From Amyelois transitella (taxonomy: Eukaryota; Arthropoda; Insecta; Lepidoptera; Pyralidae), in assembly GCF_032362555.1 (NCBI RefSeq), contig NC_083523.1, positions 7,043,501-7,107,500 on the forward strand: a stretch of DNA of 64,000 bases, read 5' to 3'. How positions within the stretch are numbered: position 1 is the first letter of the stretch; each line of letters starts with the position of its first letter. A program made the position numbers and the translations under genes. Below are positions 1 through 12,125 of the stretch, one piece after another. The notes below the pieces were generated by a model. That model did not search any database. It was not told where the DNA came from and was given only the letters and a program-made list of their open reading frames with translations.

Positions 1-196
1 GTTAAAAATTCTTTCAAACGAATGGAATGTGAGTCAAGGTGGGCCCGGGTAAGGGTCTAGAGAAACTGTGAGAGACAATAAGATATTTTAATGTAATTAA
101 CGAGTAGTAGCTAAGTGGTGCCGCAATAACATCGGGCCTTCAACTGGCGACCCCTCTGAAAAACATTATGTTAAAGTTATCTGTCTACGTTGACGA

Positions 197-330
197 ACTT
201 ATTGGCGCAGCGGTTGTGTTCTTGCCTCTGATCCAACAAGTCCCAGATTCGAATTCCGACCAGGCAATGATGAAAAGGAACCTTTACATACCCCTGATCT
301 TGAATGTGTAATTTTATATGTATATATTAC
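197..330 (+). repeat. tRNA-derived SINE, degenerate copy 1
   Basis: The stretch has a tRNA-like head with an A-box-like GGCGCAGCGGTT near 205 and a B-box-like GATTCGAATTCC near 249, followed by the linker CAGGCAATGATGAAAAGGAA. The same head and linker recur at 530-672 and, best preserved, at 6443-6711 on the minus strand. It is a decayed Pol III-type SINE, not a functional tRNA gene. The boundaries are approximate. Confidence 0.6.
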
Positions 331-529
331 AACGTAAAGTCCCTCTATTTTGTCTGTTTGTACGTATGCGCTATTAGAACCACCGACGCTCTTAGAGCTA
401 TTTATTTATTCATTTAAAACTTTATGGCACAAAAAAATGTACAAAAGGCGGACTAAATGCCGTTTGGCATTCTCTACCAACCTACCAGCTGACCAAACAG
501 AAAAAGTTTATGTTGGTGGTAACCTATCC

Positions 530-672
530 TTCTAACCCAAGAATTGATGTTTATTGCTGCCAGTTTGGCAAAATTGTTGTATTTCAGGTCTCGAAACCAC
601 AGATCCCAGGTTCGATCCTCGGACAGGCCATGATGAAGAACGATCTTTTCCTGATCGACCTGCATCTTGGTT
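530..672 (+). repeat. tRNA-derived SINE, degenerate copy 2
   Basis: A B-box-like GGTTCGATCC near 611 is followed by CAGGCCATGATGAAGAA and a CCTGATCGACC segment that aligns with the same part of the intact copy at 6443-6711. The A-box half has decayed beyond clear recognition. Confidence 0.5.
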
Positions 673-673
673 A

Positions 674-1082
674 TCCTAACTACTTATTATAAATGCAAAA
701 GTAAGTTTGTTTGTTTGTTGTTACGCCAAGAATATTTTTTTTTATTTGCGAAAAACTTGTATTCTTTTGAAGGTGGCACGCGGCTTCCGTAGATTAAAGC
801 TAGGTTATGAATAAGTGTATTTAGGTTAATAAAACTATTAAGGCATCTGAACCACAATTCCATAATTGGACCATTCAGCTGAAAGTGACTTTTATATATT
901 TGTTTAAAATCGATTGAAATTTATAGAAATCGGATGAGTAGTATCTGTGATGAAGTAACAAACAAACTTACTCGCAATTCCAAATATCAGTTTGGATTAT
1001 AAAATTTACCCCGTATAGATCGACATACATCTACTAACCCTATTTTATATTTCACGAGGCAAAAGCTGCGGGCAAAAGCTAG
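674..1082 (+). mobile_element. Helitron-like non-autonomous element (TC...CTAG)
   Basis: It opens with TCCTAAC and an AT-rich segment ending in ATAAATGCAAAAGTAAG, then a TTTG microsatellite. It ends with AGCTGCGGGCAAAAGCTAG followed by T. A 5' TC, a GC-rich motif close to the 3' end and a terminal CTAG are the hallmarks of Helitron-derived repeats common in Lepidoptera. No coding capacity is visible. The assignment to Helitrons is inferred from the termini only. Confidence 0.5.
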
Positions 1083-3503
1083 TTATCAGTATTATTATGA
1101 ACACTGACCTCCAATTTCCGGAGAAAAAAGCGCAGTGTGAAAATATGTCAAGTGCCTTTCTGTCACGCGTTAATGTGGGCTTTGTCGTGGCCGTAAACCT
1201 ATAGGTATATGAAATTCGGGACACTTTTTATGTTTATTTCTGTTTTGCTGTCACCAATTGAACTATGAAGGTTGGTTAAATAGAAAAACTATTTATTCCC
1301 AATTAATAATACAAGCAAATTAATGTCGCACTGTCTTTATTGATTTGTTAGCACTACGTTTCTTCTCAAAATGTCTCAAAAAAGATATTTTTATATCCCG
1401 GAATATCTTTTGCATACGTTCCGTTTATGTCTTGTGTAAATACTGACCTTTTATGGTGGAGGATATTTAAATGGAGGATACCAATTCGACTCTTAAACGT
1501 CAAATTGATAAATCCAAAGATCCCTTAACTCCACATTCGTAAGCTAGTCTTTGATAACCAGATACAAACGAAGTCTTGAACTAATTTGATAATAATTTTT
1601 ATATTTGAAAGTATGTACCTTTATAGGTACTTTGGAAGTGAGTGATACCATAGTCGTGGGGAAATTATTGGAATGATACAGATACGCTCATAAGATAATA
1701 ATTTTTAAATTTTTTTAGGTGTTTGCAACTTAAAGTCATCATTTATACTAACAGCTGAAATTTATTTAAAATTTTAGTCGCATTCTTACAAGACGTTTAC
1801 TTTGAAAACGATATCAAAATTTGATAACATTCAACACAACGATCATAAAATTATATAAACTTTAATATATAAAATCTGACATACAAAACTTAAGTCGAGT
1901 ATTCACTGATGTAATGAAATTGCGAAATCATACGTCATTCCGGGTCAGATCATGTCAAAGCAGTTGTTTTTAATTGTAGTGGTTTTCCTCAACTCTCATA
2001 GTACCAACTAACCTAATTTACCTTTTTATTATATACCCAGCCATAATAAAATGGTCTTAGAACTGTTAAGACTGAGGTTTATGAGCTATAGAAACAAGGT
2101 TGTTTGACAAAACTTATATGATTTGAAAGGATTTTTGTACAAGTTGTAATTTATTTTATATAAGCTATGGTTTGCGGCTTTAAAATTATAATAAAATCTT
2201 TGATTGCAATAGATATAGAAATAGGGAGTTAATAATGTCAACACAACTTATAATCTACCTCTGCTTCTGAAGCGCAAATATCGAAGAAGTGGCGGAAGTA
2301 ACAGCAGATTTCTAAGGCTATACTTTGGGATAGTCACATAATTTATTAGGGCCTACGGCACTCAATCGCACTTACATACGTATATAGTATATATATAGAT
2401 ATATAAATTATGTGACTATCTAAAAATCTCAAATCACACAGGAACACAAGATACTTTTTTGTAATGAAAAAGATCAACAACAAAACACGATCTAGATGTG
2501 CCTTAGGTAATTCAGTATAATAATATGAAACGCCACCAGTAATAACCTTAACTTGGAACCTTAAGTATTCCTCACGTTTTTCCTCCGGATTACACATTAT
2601 TCAGGTGTTTTATTATTAACGATTTTCTAAGATAAAAAATAAAGTACAAGCTAGGGATGTCACTAACATTGTCGACCGTGACGAAATTCAAATTGGTTAA
2701 AATGTGAAGCCCTTCGACATTGTAGCAGGTATCGATAATTTTGAAACATTAAGCAATCACCAACATCTGCTTGTCAAACACTGTGCCCCGCGATGACTGA
2801 CAAATTTTGTGTACAATTTACGAAATTTTCTATGTTCATTATTTCTAAATATTCATACATTGTATGTATGTTCCTTGCAATGTCTCTCTTCTTCTATGTT
2901 AATACATATTATAAGTTACATTCAACGTGTGTCAGGTTGTGCAAAATTTATGACATTTCTAGATATTTTACAAAGTTACCAACTCCATGTAGCAGTCCAT
3001 AACGCAAACGATTTTAATTGACTTTATGAGAATCTTGTGTTTTTGTCCGATATACATATATATTTTAATAACAGACAGGTTTAAATAAATTTCTAATTTC
3101 TGTTTTACTCTTCGTCATAATATTCTCTATGATGTACTCTCATTGCATTTTTAGGGATTTCCTTCTATAGTTTCTGAGTTTTATAGCCGTAAAAGATTTT
3201 CGAGGACATGATAATCTTTTTACTCATAAACACTATAAAAGCTTTTCAATTAAATTTTATAGGTTTGGATAAATTAACACCAAATGAATATATCTAAAAT
3301 TTTCACTAGTCTAGACTCAGGCATCTTTTTAATATAAATTTTAAAATATGTTGCTTCAGTTTATATTGCACTTTTAGTTAGTCTCTTAATGCAAAAATAT
3401 TAATAATAATCAATTTCTTTAAGAAAAAAAATCAATTCAATACTTCTTCTCAAATTTAAGACTTGCCGGTGGAGTTAAGTGAAGCGTCCTTCATTCATCT
3501 CTT
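1083..3503. other. Non-coding AT-rich interval
   Basis: No convincing gene or repeat is seen. Open frames here stay at or below 83 codons and have AT-driven composition, which is within chance expectation. The longest, on the minus strand at 2346-2597, has no recognisable domain. Confidence 0.5.
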
Positions 3504-3675
3504 ACATACATACATATTGTAACGTCTACGGCCCTTGTGGGGTGGATAGAGCAGAGACAGGATGTTGTCCCATCGCGTTAAAGAAGGATCCTAAGTTTAT
3601 AAGCCTATCCCTTAGTCGCCTTTTACTACATGAGATATAAAGATATGGAGCAGTTCTATTCTAAAGTGCTACAAA
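3504..3675 (-). repeat. Element A, internally deleted copy
   Basis: Starts with ACATACATACAT, then the segment around GGGGTGGATAGAGC, and ends with the CCTTAGTCGCCTTTTAC block. The middle part, seen in the full copy at 9281-9545, is missing. Confidence 0.65.
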
Positions 3676-4009
3676 CCATTCATCTCTTTCATAAATAAAT
3701 TAATGAACATTAAATACTCATGGGTAGCCGTGTAATAAGATCTTCTTCATTAGCTTTCGTTACTTTCATATTGATAGATAGTGCATCATCATCTACACCG
3801 ACTTGATAGAGTCCTGCATCGACTTGAAAGATATATTAAAATATATTCATTACACAGGTAGTAACAGCTGAAAGTATAATTTCAATACATTAACCCTAAC
3901 GAAACTTAGCTCATTACAAAAACAATGCACGTAACAATATCCGAATGACCTAACACCTCAAGACTATGACTAATTAATCCTACATCGCAGGAAACTGAGG
4001 AAAACGGGG

Positions 4010-4260
4010 TGGCTCTGAAAATCGGTGAGAGGTAGCGGGGGGCGGGAGGGGGTGTCGGAGTCTAGAGGCGGGCGTACGCGCAGCCGTCGGAAAGACATTC
4101 GTTCGCGCGCGCTCGAACCGCACGCACGCGCCGTCTCCGTCCGTGTCCGAACCAGTGCTGTCTCGAGTCAGTGTCCATTCTCCGACCATTGGTAACGTAC
4201 CGCATAAGTCCGCACACAACACTAAACCGCTTGCATAACATTTTCCGTAAGATTATGAAA
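4010..4260. promoter_or_regulatory. CpG-rich putative promoter and leader exon
   Basis: A sharply GC- and CpG-rich island in AT-rich surroundings, with many CGCG steps at 4067-4130. An arthropod initiator-like TCAGT lies at 4168-4172 and an inverted CCAAT motif (ATTGG) near 4187. No protein exon of clear quality overlaps it. It could supply the non-coding first exon of the secreted-precursor gene at 35,899, whose first visible exon begins at a splice acceptor. That would imply a leader intron of about 31 kb. The link is inference. Confidence 0.4.
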
Positions 4261-4347
4261 CGAAATCACGAAGTGACCCGCAGTGACACACGGAGGCATA
4301 TTGGTGATATTTAGTGCCATAACTAATTAAAATTTGCCGTCTAATCA

Positions 4348-4521
4348 ATGCAATCAGTTGCCACACCGGCGCAACCTCGCCGCCCGACATTGGGCGCGTT
4401 TCGACATTACCACTATAGAAAACCGATTTCGGTCGCTTCGAAAGTTTTTAACCATATTTTGTGTATTTCATTTTTCAGTGCTGTGTTTGTTTGTGTTATT
4501 TTTTCAGGATTTTTCATATAA
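4348..4521 (+). other. Small ORF next to the CpG island (57 codons)
   Basis: An ATG in a fair context (ATCAATG) just downstream of the island opens a 57-codon frame. Its first half is GC-richer and its last third hydrophobic. No domain is recognised. It could be an upstream ORF, a first coding exon, or chance. Confidence 0.2.
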
Positions 4522-6290
4522 AAATTGCTATTTCAGCGACCTTATTTCCGTTGCAATCGTCAAGGTCAATCCTTTCTATTTTAACGTGTTTTTTCTATAA
4601 ATATACATCCGTATTTACCGCGAAAATATAAAAAAAATAGTTTGCATTAGTTACGTCATAGCCACGTGCATTTAATATGTCAACAAACAATATATACGTC
4701 TGTTTGTTTGTACACATCGCAAATAACGTTAGACGTTAGATGTCTTCATTAACTGTGAAAAACCACATTTACACGGTGTATCTCACGCTTTTTTGATACT
4801 ATTCGTCTTATTAGTATTCAAATTAGTAACGACTTGTAACACGCGAATTGAATTATTACTCAAAAGACAACATGACTTTTATATTCACCGTTATGCAAAT
4901 TACATAATAATGTACATAAAAATAAAATATTCACGTGATTACCTTAATTTCGTACATGCAATTATTAAAAAAAAACAATTATAAAATTAAAAAAAGAAGT
5001 TGATTGATATCCATAAAACATACAAAATTTTATTATCGATTATCATTGAGTTTTTTAGACCCTTAGAAATAAAATAGAATTTTTTAAATCCTGGAAATTT
5101 CCACGCGAGTGAAACCCAAAAAAAAATATTACAAATTTGTCCCGTCAACATAGGAATTTTTGGAAATCTTCTTCAGTGTTCTCCAACGTTCCACTACAAA
5201 ACTTATTCCAACTTTCCATACATAAAAGTTTACGCTACACGTTGCCTATCTGTCAGTCACTGTGCGACGGAAGAGAAACATTAATTAATATGCAAGTGGC
5301 CTGCTCTTGTTCGGACCATGAATCGGACTTTCAATCAGCTATTTTAATTGATTCCTTACATAATAAAAATATATTACATTTAATATTATTTATCCCACAC
5401 TTTCTCCATATTTATTCTTACTTTTCTGATTCAAAAAGGATTCTGGGTCCCAACTTATGAAATAAAATATCTTTTTTTTTTATACCTACATCCACTGTCT
5501 ATACTAAGAACAGTATACTAATTTCCTCTACAAGCTATCTCATTTGATACACATTCATACTTGAGACGGCAGCTTTTAATTCTTGATAAGTTGATAATTA
5601 CAAATACATACAATAAACGGGATAAACAGAGCTATGAGTGATTGACAGGCCACGTTCAGTTGTATGGCTTAATGTTAGTAATAATCCCATTTTTGACCAA
5701 ACCATTACCTCTTCTATCTACTATCTCTTTTTGTAGTTGACTACAGGAAAAGGAAGGAACTTGAGAAACACAAGACATTGCCGTTCTGTTTTATTAAAGT
5801 TCAGAAATCGGCCCACAATTAAGCAGAAGTATTTACCTCTTACCAATATATTTCTGGCATCAAACCTCGCCTTAACAAGCCAATTATAGCCAAATTATTT
5901 CAATTTGATCAATGGTCAAGCGTGAAATGGAGAAATGTAGTGTCAAGGTCAAATCCCCCACTTAAAGGTTGGACTTGATAAAACAGTATTTATTATACTT
6001 TTATTAAGTTTAATTAATTATAAATTGATGAAAATTTATATAAGTAAGATTAAATATTCAACGTTCGACATTGAGTCTAATGACACAAATAAATGTAGGC
6101 AAAAATGTATCTTTAAATCATTTTCTACTTTATTCAACTAATTTAGTATTTAAAATATTTTCATAACTGCTTGTAAAAATAAATGATTAACAATCTGAGT
6201 TTGACCTACTGAGAAATATAACGTGCAAATATGAACGAAAATAAACTGTAGTAAAAGACATAAACGCGCTCTTGGCTTTTTATATATTGT
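4522..6290. other. Non-coding AT-rich interval
   Basis: No gene or repeat could be supported. A 107-codon frame at 5137-5460 starts at TTG and looks like random AT-rich translation. Confidence 0.4.
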
Positions 6291-6442
6291 GTCGTGTGGT
6301 TCCGGGCCGTGTTGAGTAGTTCAAAGCACTTTAGAATACGACCACTCCACATCTTTCCCATGAATATCGTAAGGTGACTAAGGGAACCTTTCACTATTTG
6401 AACCTCATTCCATTATTAAGCTATACAGCTGAATGTGGCATT
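6291..6442 (+). repeat. Element A, 5' part, split by a SINE
   Basis: Begins with GTCGTGTGGTTCCGGG, the conserved head of element A, and runs to GAATGTGGCATT. The remainder of the same copy resumes at 6712, after the intervening SINE. Confidence 0.75.
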
Positions 6443-6711
6443 AAATATAAATATAAATAAATAAATATATACCGGACAAATTACACTGATTGAGTTAGCC
6501 TCGAAGTAAGTTCGAGACTTGTGTTACGAGATTCTAACTCAACGATACTATATTTTATAATAAATACTTATATACTTATATAGATAAACATCCAAGACCC
6601 AGGCCAATCAGAAAAAGTTCTTTTCTCATCATGCCCTGGCTGGGATTCGAACCCGGGACCTCCGATGACACAGACAAGCGTACTACCGCTGCGCCACAGA
6701 GGCCGTCAAAT
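6443..6711 (-). mobile_element. Intact tRNA-derived SINE nested in element A
   Basis: Read on the minus strand it starts with a tRNA-like head: A box TGGCGCAGCGGTAG, B box GGTTCGAATCC. A linker GCATGATGAGAAAAG and an AT-rich body follow, ending in TATTTATTTATATTTA repeats. CATT flanks both ends (6439-6442 and 6712-6715), a short target-site duplication. The copy is well preserved, so it is younger than its host element. Confidence 0.8.
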
Positions 6712-6792
6712 CATTTCAGTCATTGCGAGGCTATTGGCTCTATCTGCCCGGTAAGGGTGTAGACGTGATTATAATTATGTATATGTATATGT
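6712..6792 (+). repeat. Element A, 3' part, split by a SINE
   Basis: Continues the 6291-6442 copy with CATTTCAGTC, GGCTATTGGCTCTATCTG and GTAGACGTGA, ending in a decayed ATGTATATG tail. Confidence 0.75.
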
Positions 6793-7211
6793 TGACTATT
6801 TATTTAGTTCAACAACGGTTAATATAATGTATGCATTCATAAAAAAAATAGTTATTTGTTTTTGAGATACATTATGTACAAAAGTATATTTTTTTAATAT
6901 TCAACTCAGCGGCATCTCTTTCTTAAATTTATTTTTCAGTAGGGATATGTCACCTTTTCCTTTTGTTTATAGAGAACCAGATAACTTAATAGAATTATGA
7001 AAATTAATTAAATTAAAATTAATTGTTTCATTCAACATCACTATAAATCATCGTAATCTCAGTCCATTGTTACTCCATTCATGATTAAAATCGGTTTTTA
7101 TTTGAATCCACTTCGGGTGGACTGTGTAATTCAATTTAACGCCAGCCAATGAAACTTATCAATACCACTAATGGTTACGAGATACAAAAAAAATAACATA
7201 ATAATACAAGT

Positions 7212-7336
7212 TTCAGTCTTTTCAAGACTGTTGGCTCTGTCTACCCCGCAGGGGTATATCCCTTGTGGGTCGTATCTTTTACGTCATCCAGTGAAATAAG
7301 ATAATCCTTCTTTAAAGTACGGAGAACCACAAGGCA
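7212..7336. repeat. Element A, opposite-orientation fragments joined
   Basis: 7212-7257 is the plus-strand 3' segment, with the CAGTCTTTTCAAGACTG hairpin and CTACCCCGCAGGGG. It abuts 7258-7336, which reads as the minus-strand 5' part (TTTTACGTCATCC, then ACCACAAGGCA). This looks like an inverted rearrangement of two copies. Confidence 0.55.
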
Positions 7337-7381
7337 CAACATAACACTCTTTTATTTTACCATCGCATTTTTTTCAACCTC

Positions 7382-7584
7382 ATACATACATACATATGGT
7401 CACGTCTATATCCCTTGCGGGGTAGACTGAATGGCCACGTTCAGCTATTTAACTTAATGATAGAATAGAGATTCAAATAGTGCCAAGTTTGTAGGCCTAT
7501 CCCTTAGTCGCCTTTTACGACATCCATGGGAAAGAGATGGAGTGGTCCTATTCTTTTTTGCATTGGTGCCGGAAACCACACGGC
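7382..7584 (-). mobile_element. Element A with target-site duplication
   Basis: Runs from CATACATACATA to CCACACGGC, with part of the middle deleted. TCAACCTCA occurs at both flanks (7374-7382 and 7589-7597), consistent with a 9-bp target-site duplication. Confidence 0.75.
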
Positions 7585-7653
7585 AAACTCAACCTCAACC
7601 TTATGTCGGTCACTATTACATATAACGTCGACATACATTCCACTACGTTTGTC

Positions 7654-7841
7654 ATTTCACTTTCAATTGACACTACATAGTATAACCCTACAAAATTTAG
7701 AAGACAGGTTGTTTAATACAAAGTGAGGTTCTTATGAGACTTTTTTATTTTTCACTTTCAATTGACACTCTATTACGCTATAAAATTTTGGAAGACATGT
7801 AGCTTAATACAAAGTGTAGTTCTAATGAGACTTTTTTATTT
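7654..7841 (+). repeat. Diverged tandem duplication, about 92-bp unit
   Basis: TTTCACTTTCAATTGACACT begins both units (about 7655 and 7749). Both then have AATACAAAGTG and end in ATGAGACTTTTTTATTT. Internal substitutions show that the duplication is not recent. Confidence 0.75.
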
Positions 7842-8206
7842 AGCAACGTTGTGGGCGGCGATGCTGAAATCGAAAGTAATGAAAGTATTATATTGAGACA
7901 CTCGTTTGGGTGCCATCGGCGGTATAAAACTAGAGTTTATGTTATACTTGTTTCTTGCCTGCGGCTTCACACGCGTATTTTTTCTTTCTAGCATCAAAAG
8001 TATGCTACATAAATCACATCTCTTTTCTGAAGTGGAAGTCATCAACTTTCCACATGCCAGGATTCCTGAAAACTTTTCACGATTAAAATTTAAATTGATA
8101 CGAATACTTAAAGTTTACGGTCAGCCACATTGTTTAATTCGTTAGTGAGAATAAAAAATATAGGTTCATATTAATACTATAAATAACAAGAAACGGACCC
8201 CGGATC

Positions 8207-8245
8207 ATCAATAATGGGAAAATAATCAATTTTCCCATTATTGAT
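8207..8245. repeat. Perfect 17-bp inverted repeat (hairpin)
   Basis: ATCAATAATGGGAAAAT is followed by a 5-base spacer and then its exact reverse complement. No neighbouring gene explains it. Confidence 0.8.
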
Positions 8246-8271
8246 TTTTCGGTTATTACGCTAGTTTATCC

Positions 8272-8328
8272 TTTTTCGCCTCTTACGACACCAGCACACA
8301 AGAGGAGTGGTCCTATTTTAACTGCCGG
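8272..8328 (-). repeat. Element A fragment
   Basis: A short remnant of the 5' part: TCGCCTCTTACGACACC, then GGAGTGGTCCTATTTTAACT and GCCGG. Confidence 0.5.
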
Positions 8329-8707
8329 TTTAATATTTATAAACTTCCAAGTGTAATAATTCTCGAGCCGGTTACCCAACAAACCAGTCTGGCCAATAAC
8401 CAATATTTTTCCTTTCAACCAATTTGGTAACGACATTGAGTGCACAAAGTAGTGCAGCCTTCGATTTGCCGAATCTGAGTCACGTTGCTAAATTGAGAGG
8501 AAGTTGAGCATATAAGGTATAATTTGCTGATTGAATAATCATACTAATATCATAAAAAAAAATATTGAGCATTGTAACATATGAAGTTCTTGTTTAAGTT
8601 ATATAATAGTAGACACTCGCGCGGCTTTGCTCGCGTATATCCCATTAATTCCCGTTTTCTTAAATTCTCTTATAGTGCACCAGTAAACTTCACCAGCCCT
8701 CGTAGCA

Positions 8708-8822
8708 TGGCACGCGCGACGCCGTTTTTATTGCACGAAAAAACTATCGCTGTTCTGTTTCACGTCATAATAAGAAGCGAAACAGCGATAGCTTTTCACG
8801 TGATAAACGCGGGCTGGGACTG
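8708..8822 (+). repeat. Element C copy 1 (GGCACGCGCGACGCCG repeat)
   Basis: Shares GGCACGCGCGACGCCGTTTT, GTTTCACGTCATAATAA and GAAACAGCG with 37,848-37,945. An 11-bp perfect inverted repeat (CTATCGCTGTT at 8744-8754, AACAGCGATAG at 8781-8791) sits in the middle. It is unusually GC-rich for the surroundings. The class is unknown. An open frame at 8581-8874 runs through it and is not believed to be a gene. Confidence 0.6.
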
Positions 8823-9280
8823 TGATGTAGTCAGTCTGTGTCTTCTACCAACGACGACGTTTGGACGCTCTTAACAACCTTTTGGCATTATTTCCGGTGT
8901 TGTCCTATAGGTAGGAAGCTAACTCTTGCATCATGATTATATATCTATTTGCCTGAATGCACAGGTTTACCTACAAAGTCTTAACCATTACCGGTTATCA
9001 ATAAAACTCCCCAAAATAAGTGTCATTAACACACACAGCAGAAGTAGGTTTCGAACTTGTGCACGTTTTTTTGAACATCTGTAACTTTAACCGCTCAATC
9101 ACCGATGCCATAGCCTAAAGCTCATTATCTTTTATTATAATTTCAAGTGCGTTTGACTAGAATTTGCCTGATTGTTAGCATGATATGTATAAGCTAGGTA
9201 TAAGATGGTGCTCGCAAACTAAAACGATGCCTATTCACTCTCGCCTTTAATATTAACTTTTTACCGAAAACAAACTTTAA

Positions 9281-9545
9281 GCCGTGTGGTTCCCGGCACC
9301 AATACTAAAAAGAATAGGACCGCTCCATCTCTTTCCCATGGATGTCGTAAAAGGCAACTAAGGGATAGGCTTACAAACTTGGGATTCTTTTTTAGGCGAT
9401 GGGCTAGTAACCTGTCACTATTTGAATCTCAATTCTATCATTAAGCCAAATAGCTGAAAGTGGCCACTCAGTCTTTTCAAGACTGTTCGCTCTGTCTACC
9501 CCGCAAGGGATATAGACGTGACGATATGTATGTATGTATGTATGT
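9281..9545 (+). mobile_element. Element A, full-length reference copy with 12-bp TSD
   Basis: Starts exactly at GCCGTGTGGTTCCCGGCACC and ends in an (ATGT)n tail, 265 bp in all. AACAAACTTTAA flanks both ends (9269-9280 and 9546-9557), a perfect 12-bp target-site duplication that fixes the element boundaries. It contains a CAGTCTTTTCAAGACTG hairpin and a 3' stem GTCT...AGAC just before the tail. No ORF and no clear tRNA-like A/B boxes are seen. Confidence 0.85.
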
Positions 9546-10248
9546 AACAAACTTTAAATTTAATAGTCAAACCGTTCCTGGCATCCCATAAGATTGTGTG
9601 ACCTTACACTTTACTTATATATCCGCAAGTTAATACGCAGTGAAATTAATTTTCTTTGTTACCGGCGTCACGTACCAAGTTATTAATAGTTGTGACAGTG
9701 GACTTAAAGTATACTTGAATGTGACTTGCATTTTGTATTTGAGTGTTAAATCATTTGACTTTATCATAGAACAGTTTAAGACATTTGTCATTAATTGTAT
9801 AAACGAATACTATTAGAATAAAATTATAAATACTGCATATACAACTTAATGCTATATTTGTTAACCATTACCGCGGGAAGTTTTATAAATTGATTTGCCA
9901 TTACTGATTTAAAATCTCGTTTATTTCTCGCTTATGAGGAAATTTCGAGATAGGCTCTCTTAATAATTCCTTTCTTAGGAACAAACATGTCAAATTTCAA
10001 CTTATCCTACTCCCTCTGTAATACAAAGTTTTATTTGACATCTTAAACTGGTATAAGCTCTTTCTTACTCTACGTTTTATACAATAACTATTACAAAACA
10101 CAATAATTAGCCACTAACAAAGTAACATACTCGTAATTAAGAAAAAACCGAAGGGTAAGCCGGTAGTTGCTCAATATGGCTCAGTGACGTAGCGAACTGT
10201 GCTGAATAGTAAACAGTTTGGCAACACTGACCCAAGACTGAATTATAA

Positions 10249-10371
10249 ACATACATACATAAAGTCACGTCTAAATCCTTTGCAGGATAAATAGAGTCCC
10301 AAAAAGACTGATAGGCCACACTCAGCTGTTTGGCTTAATGATAACCCATCGCTAAAAGAAGAGGGGATAAT
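10249..10371 (-). repeat. Element A fragment
   Basis: Begins ACATACATACATAAAGTCAC and reaches the CATCGCTAAAAGAAGA block. The 5' part of the element is missing. Confidence 0.6.
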
Positions 10372-11080
10372 TTTTGTAGTTAAAACTGAGCTATTCAATG
10401 AATTGATAAAATGTTGACTTAATTAATTAACTAACATAATATTTAGCATAAAAAGTAATATTTATTTTTCCTCCCTTTCAATGGATTCTAATACAATTTC
10501 TAACTGGAACTGGATGAGGTTTTTGTGATGCGACAAGAAGCAGTTAGTTTAAATTTGACCGTATCTTGAAGTTAATATTTAAATCAAAATGGAGAGATGT
10601 AAATGTCTGTACTAATAAAATCTGAGTCACTAAAACGCACATCATTATTTATTAAATCATAAATATTTGTATGCAGGTTATGATCTAGGCTAATCTTTGT
10701 CTATCTGTCATCTCTGACTAGCATAACTACCCACGTTTTGTGTAGCAACAATGACGAAAACTTAATACCGGTTACACAATACAACTCGGAATTCTATGAC
10801 ACTGAGACATTTTATAACATTTTTCACGGTACAGGAAATATTAAATTTAAAAAGACAAAATATATTGCAATGATAGCAGACAGGAAGAAGCTGTTTTTTG
10901 TATAATAAGTAGAAAACAGCTGTACATGTACATGTAAAAGGTATTTAATATACTTCAATACTCAACAGATTTTTATCTGTGATGTAGCATAATAAAGAAA
11001 ATGACATTATTTTTATATGTTAGTTACAAAGGATTCATAAGTAAATTGTGACTTATTCATACTAACATTTATTCGTATCC

Positions 11081-11215
11081 AACTATAATATTAGATATTA
11101 ATGTCAAAATATGTTTATTTGTTTGACACCTCTTCACGCTTTATCTTCCTGACCAAACTGTATGTAATTTCGCGGACTAAGTTGAGATAATTGAGAAGGA
11201 TTGGATAAACATAAA
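11081..11215 (+). repeat. Fragment of CTAG-type interspersed repeat
   Basis: TAATATTAGATATTAATGTC followed by TTTATTTGTTTGACACCTC is the 5' signature shared with the repeats at 674 and 27,870. The 3' end is not recognisable. Confidence 0.4.
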
Positions 11216-12125
11216 TAAACAGAAAAACCTAGTATTAATATAAACTAATAAAAAATAAAGAATCATTTATATTGCGACGCCTGATTTATAATGATTCTAT
11301 TACATTAGAAGTCAGTCTAGCCTTTATTTTACTAAACATAAAATAACGTTATTATATCATAAATTTAATATAATGAAGACCCTTCAGGAAACAAACTGTA
11401 AGTCTTGAGAATACAAATACAATAAATTATGCCAAGCCCAGAATTTATAGGGTACCATATCACTCACCAGACGTAGGACTTTCTAAATTATTTACGTACA
11501 TTTATTGTCTAAAATAAGTGTTAATTCCTGACAATGCGTTTTTCTTCCGGCAGAGAGATATACTAAACTATAGAATTTTTTAATGAAATTTGGAACACTA
11601 TCGTCCAAAATTCCGACTAATATTTTCGAAAACTAAGAGAGAAGAATTTTTGTATTTTTACACAAAATGAATGTGTCACTGTGGTCAGTTCATTTCACGA
11701 CGTTCAGATCACGACATAAATGTTAAACAAAGTCTCTCTTCACCTCTGTCTATTTAAAATTTCTATTTTTAAACCACATATTAAAATATTTTTATTTGAC
11801 GCAGTTTTCACATGTTCAAAAAAATTACTTAAAGGACGTGCGAAACCGGGTCTCTTCTTGTATATTCATATTATTAAGCTTCCCCAACACCTCTTAATGT
11901 AAAATTAACATGCATGGTTACGCAATGTAAGAAAAAATCGTCGACGTAATGTTGGCCCGGTGGGTGTGACATCAGAAACTGGTTATTATTACTTATTGAT
12001 GGCAAATCTGTTAAGTGTGAAAATTAATAGCTTATGCAGTTGATTTTTTTCATGATAGGTCTCCAAATAACTAGTTAGGTTTTGATATTTCCGTTCTGTT
12101 AAATTGTACTCGATATAATATTAGC

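Noticed and set aside
6443-6711. Functional tRNA gene
   Set aside because: A and B boxes are present but the cloverleaf arms do not pair and the sequence continues into a SINE body and tail.
8581-8874. 97-codon plus-strand frame
   Set aside because: Runs through element C and a GC-rich palindrome; open because of high GC, no domain.
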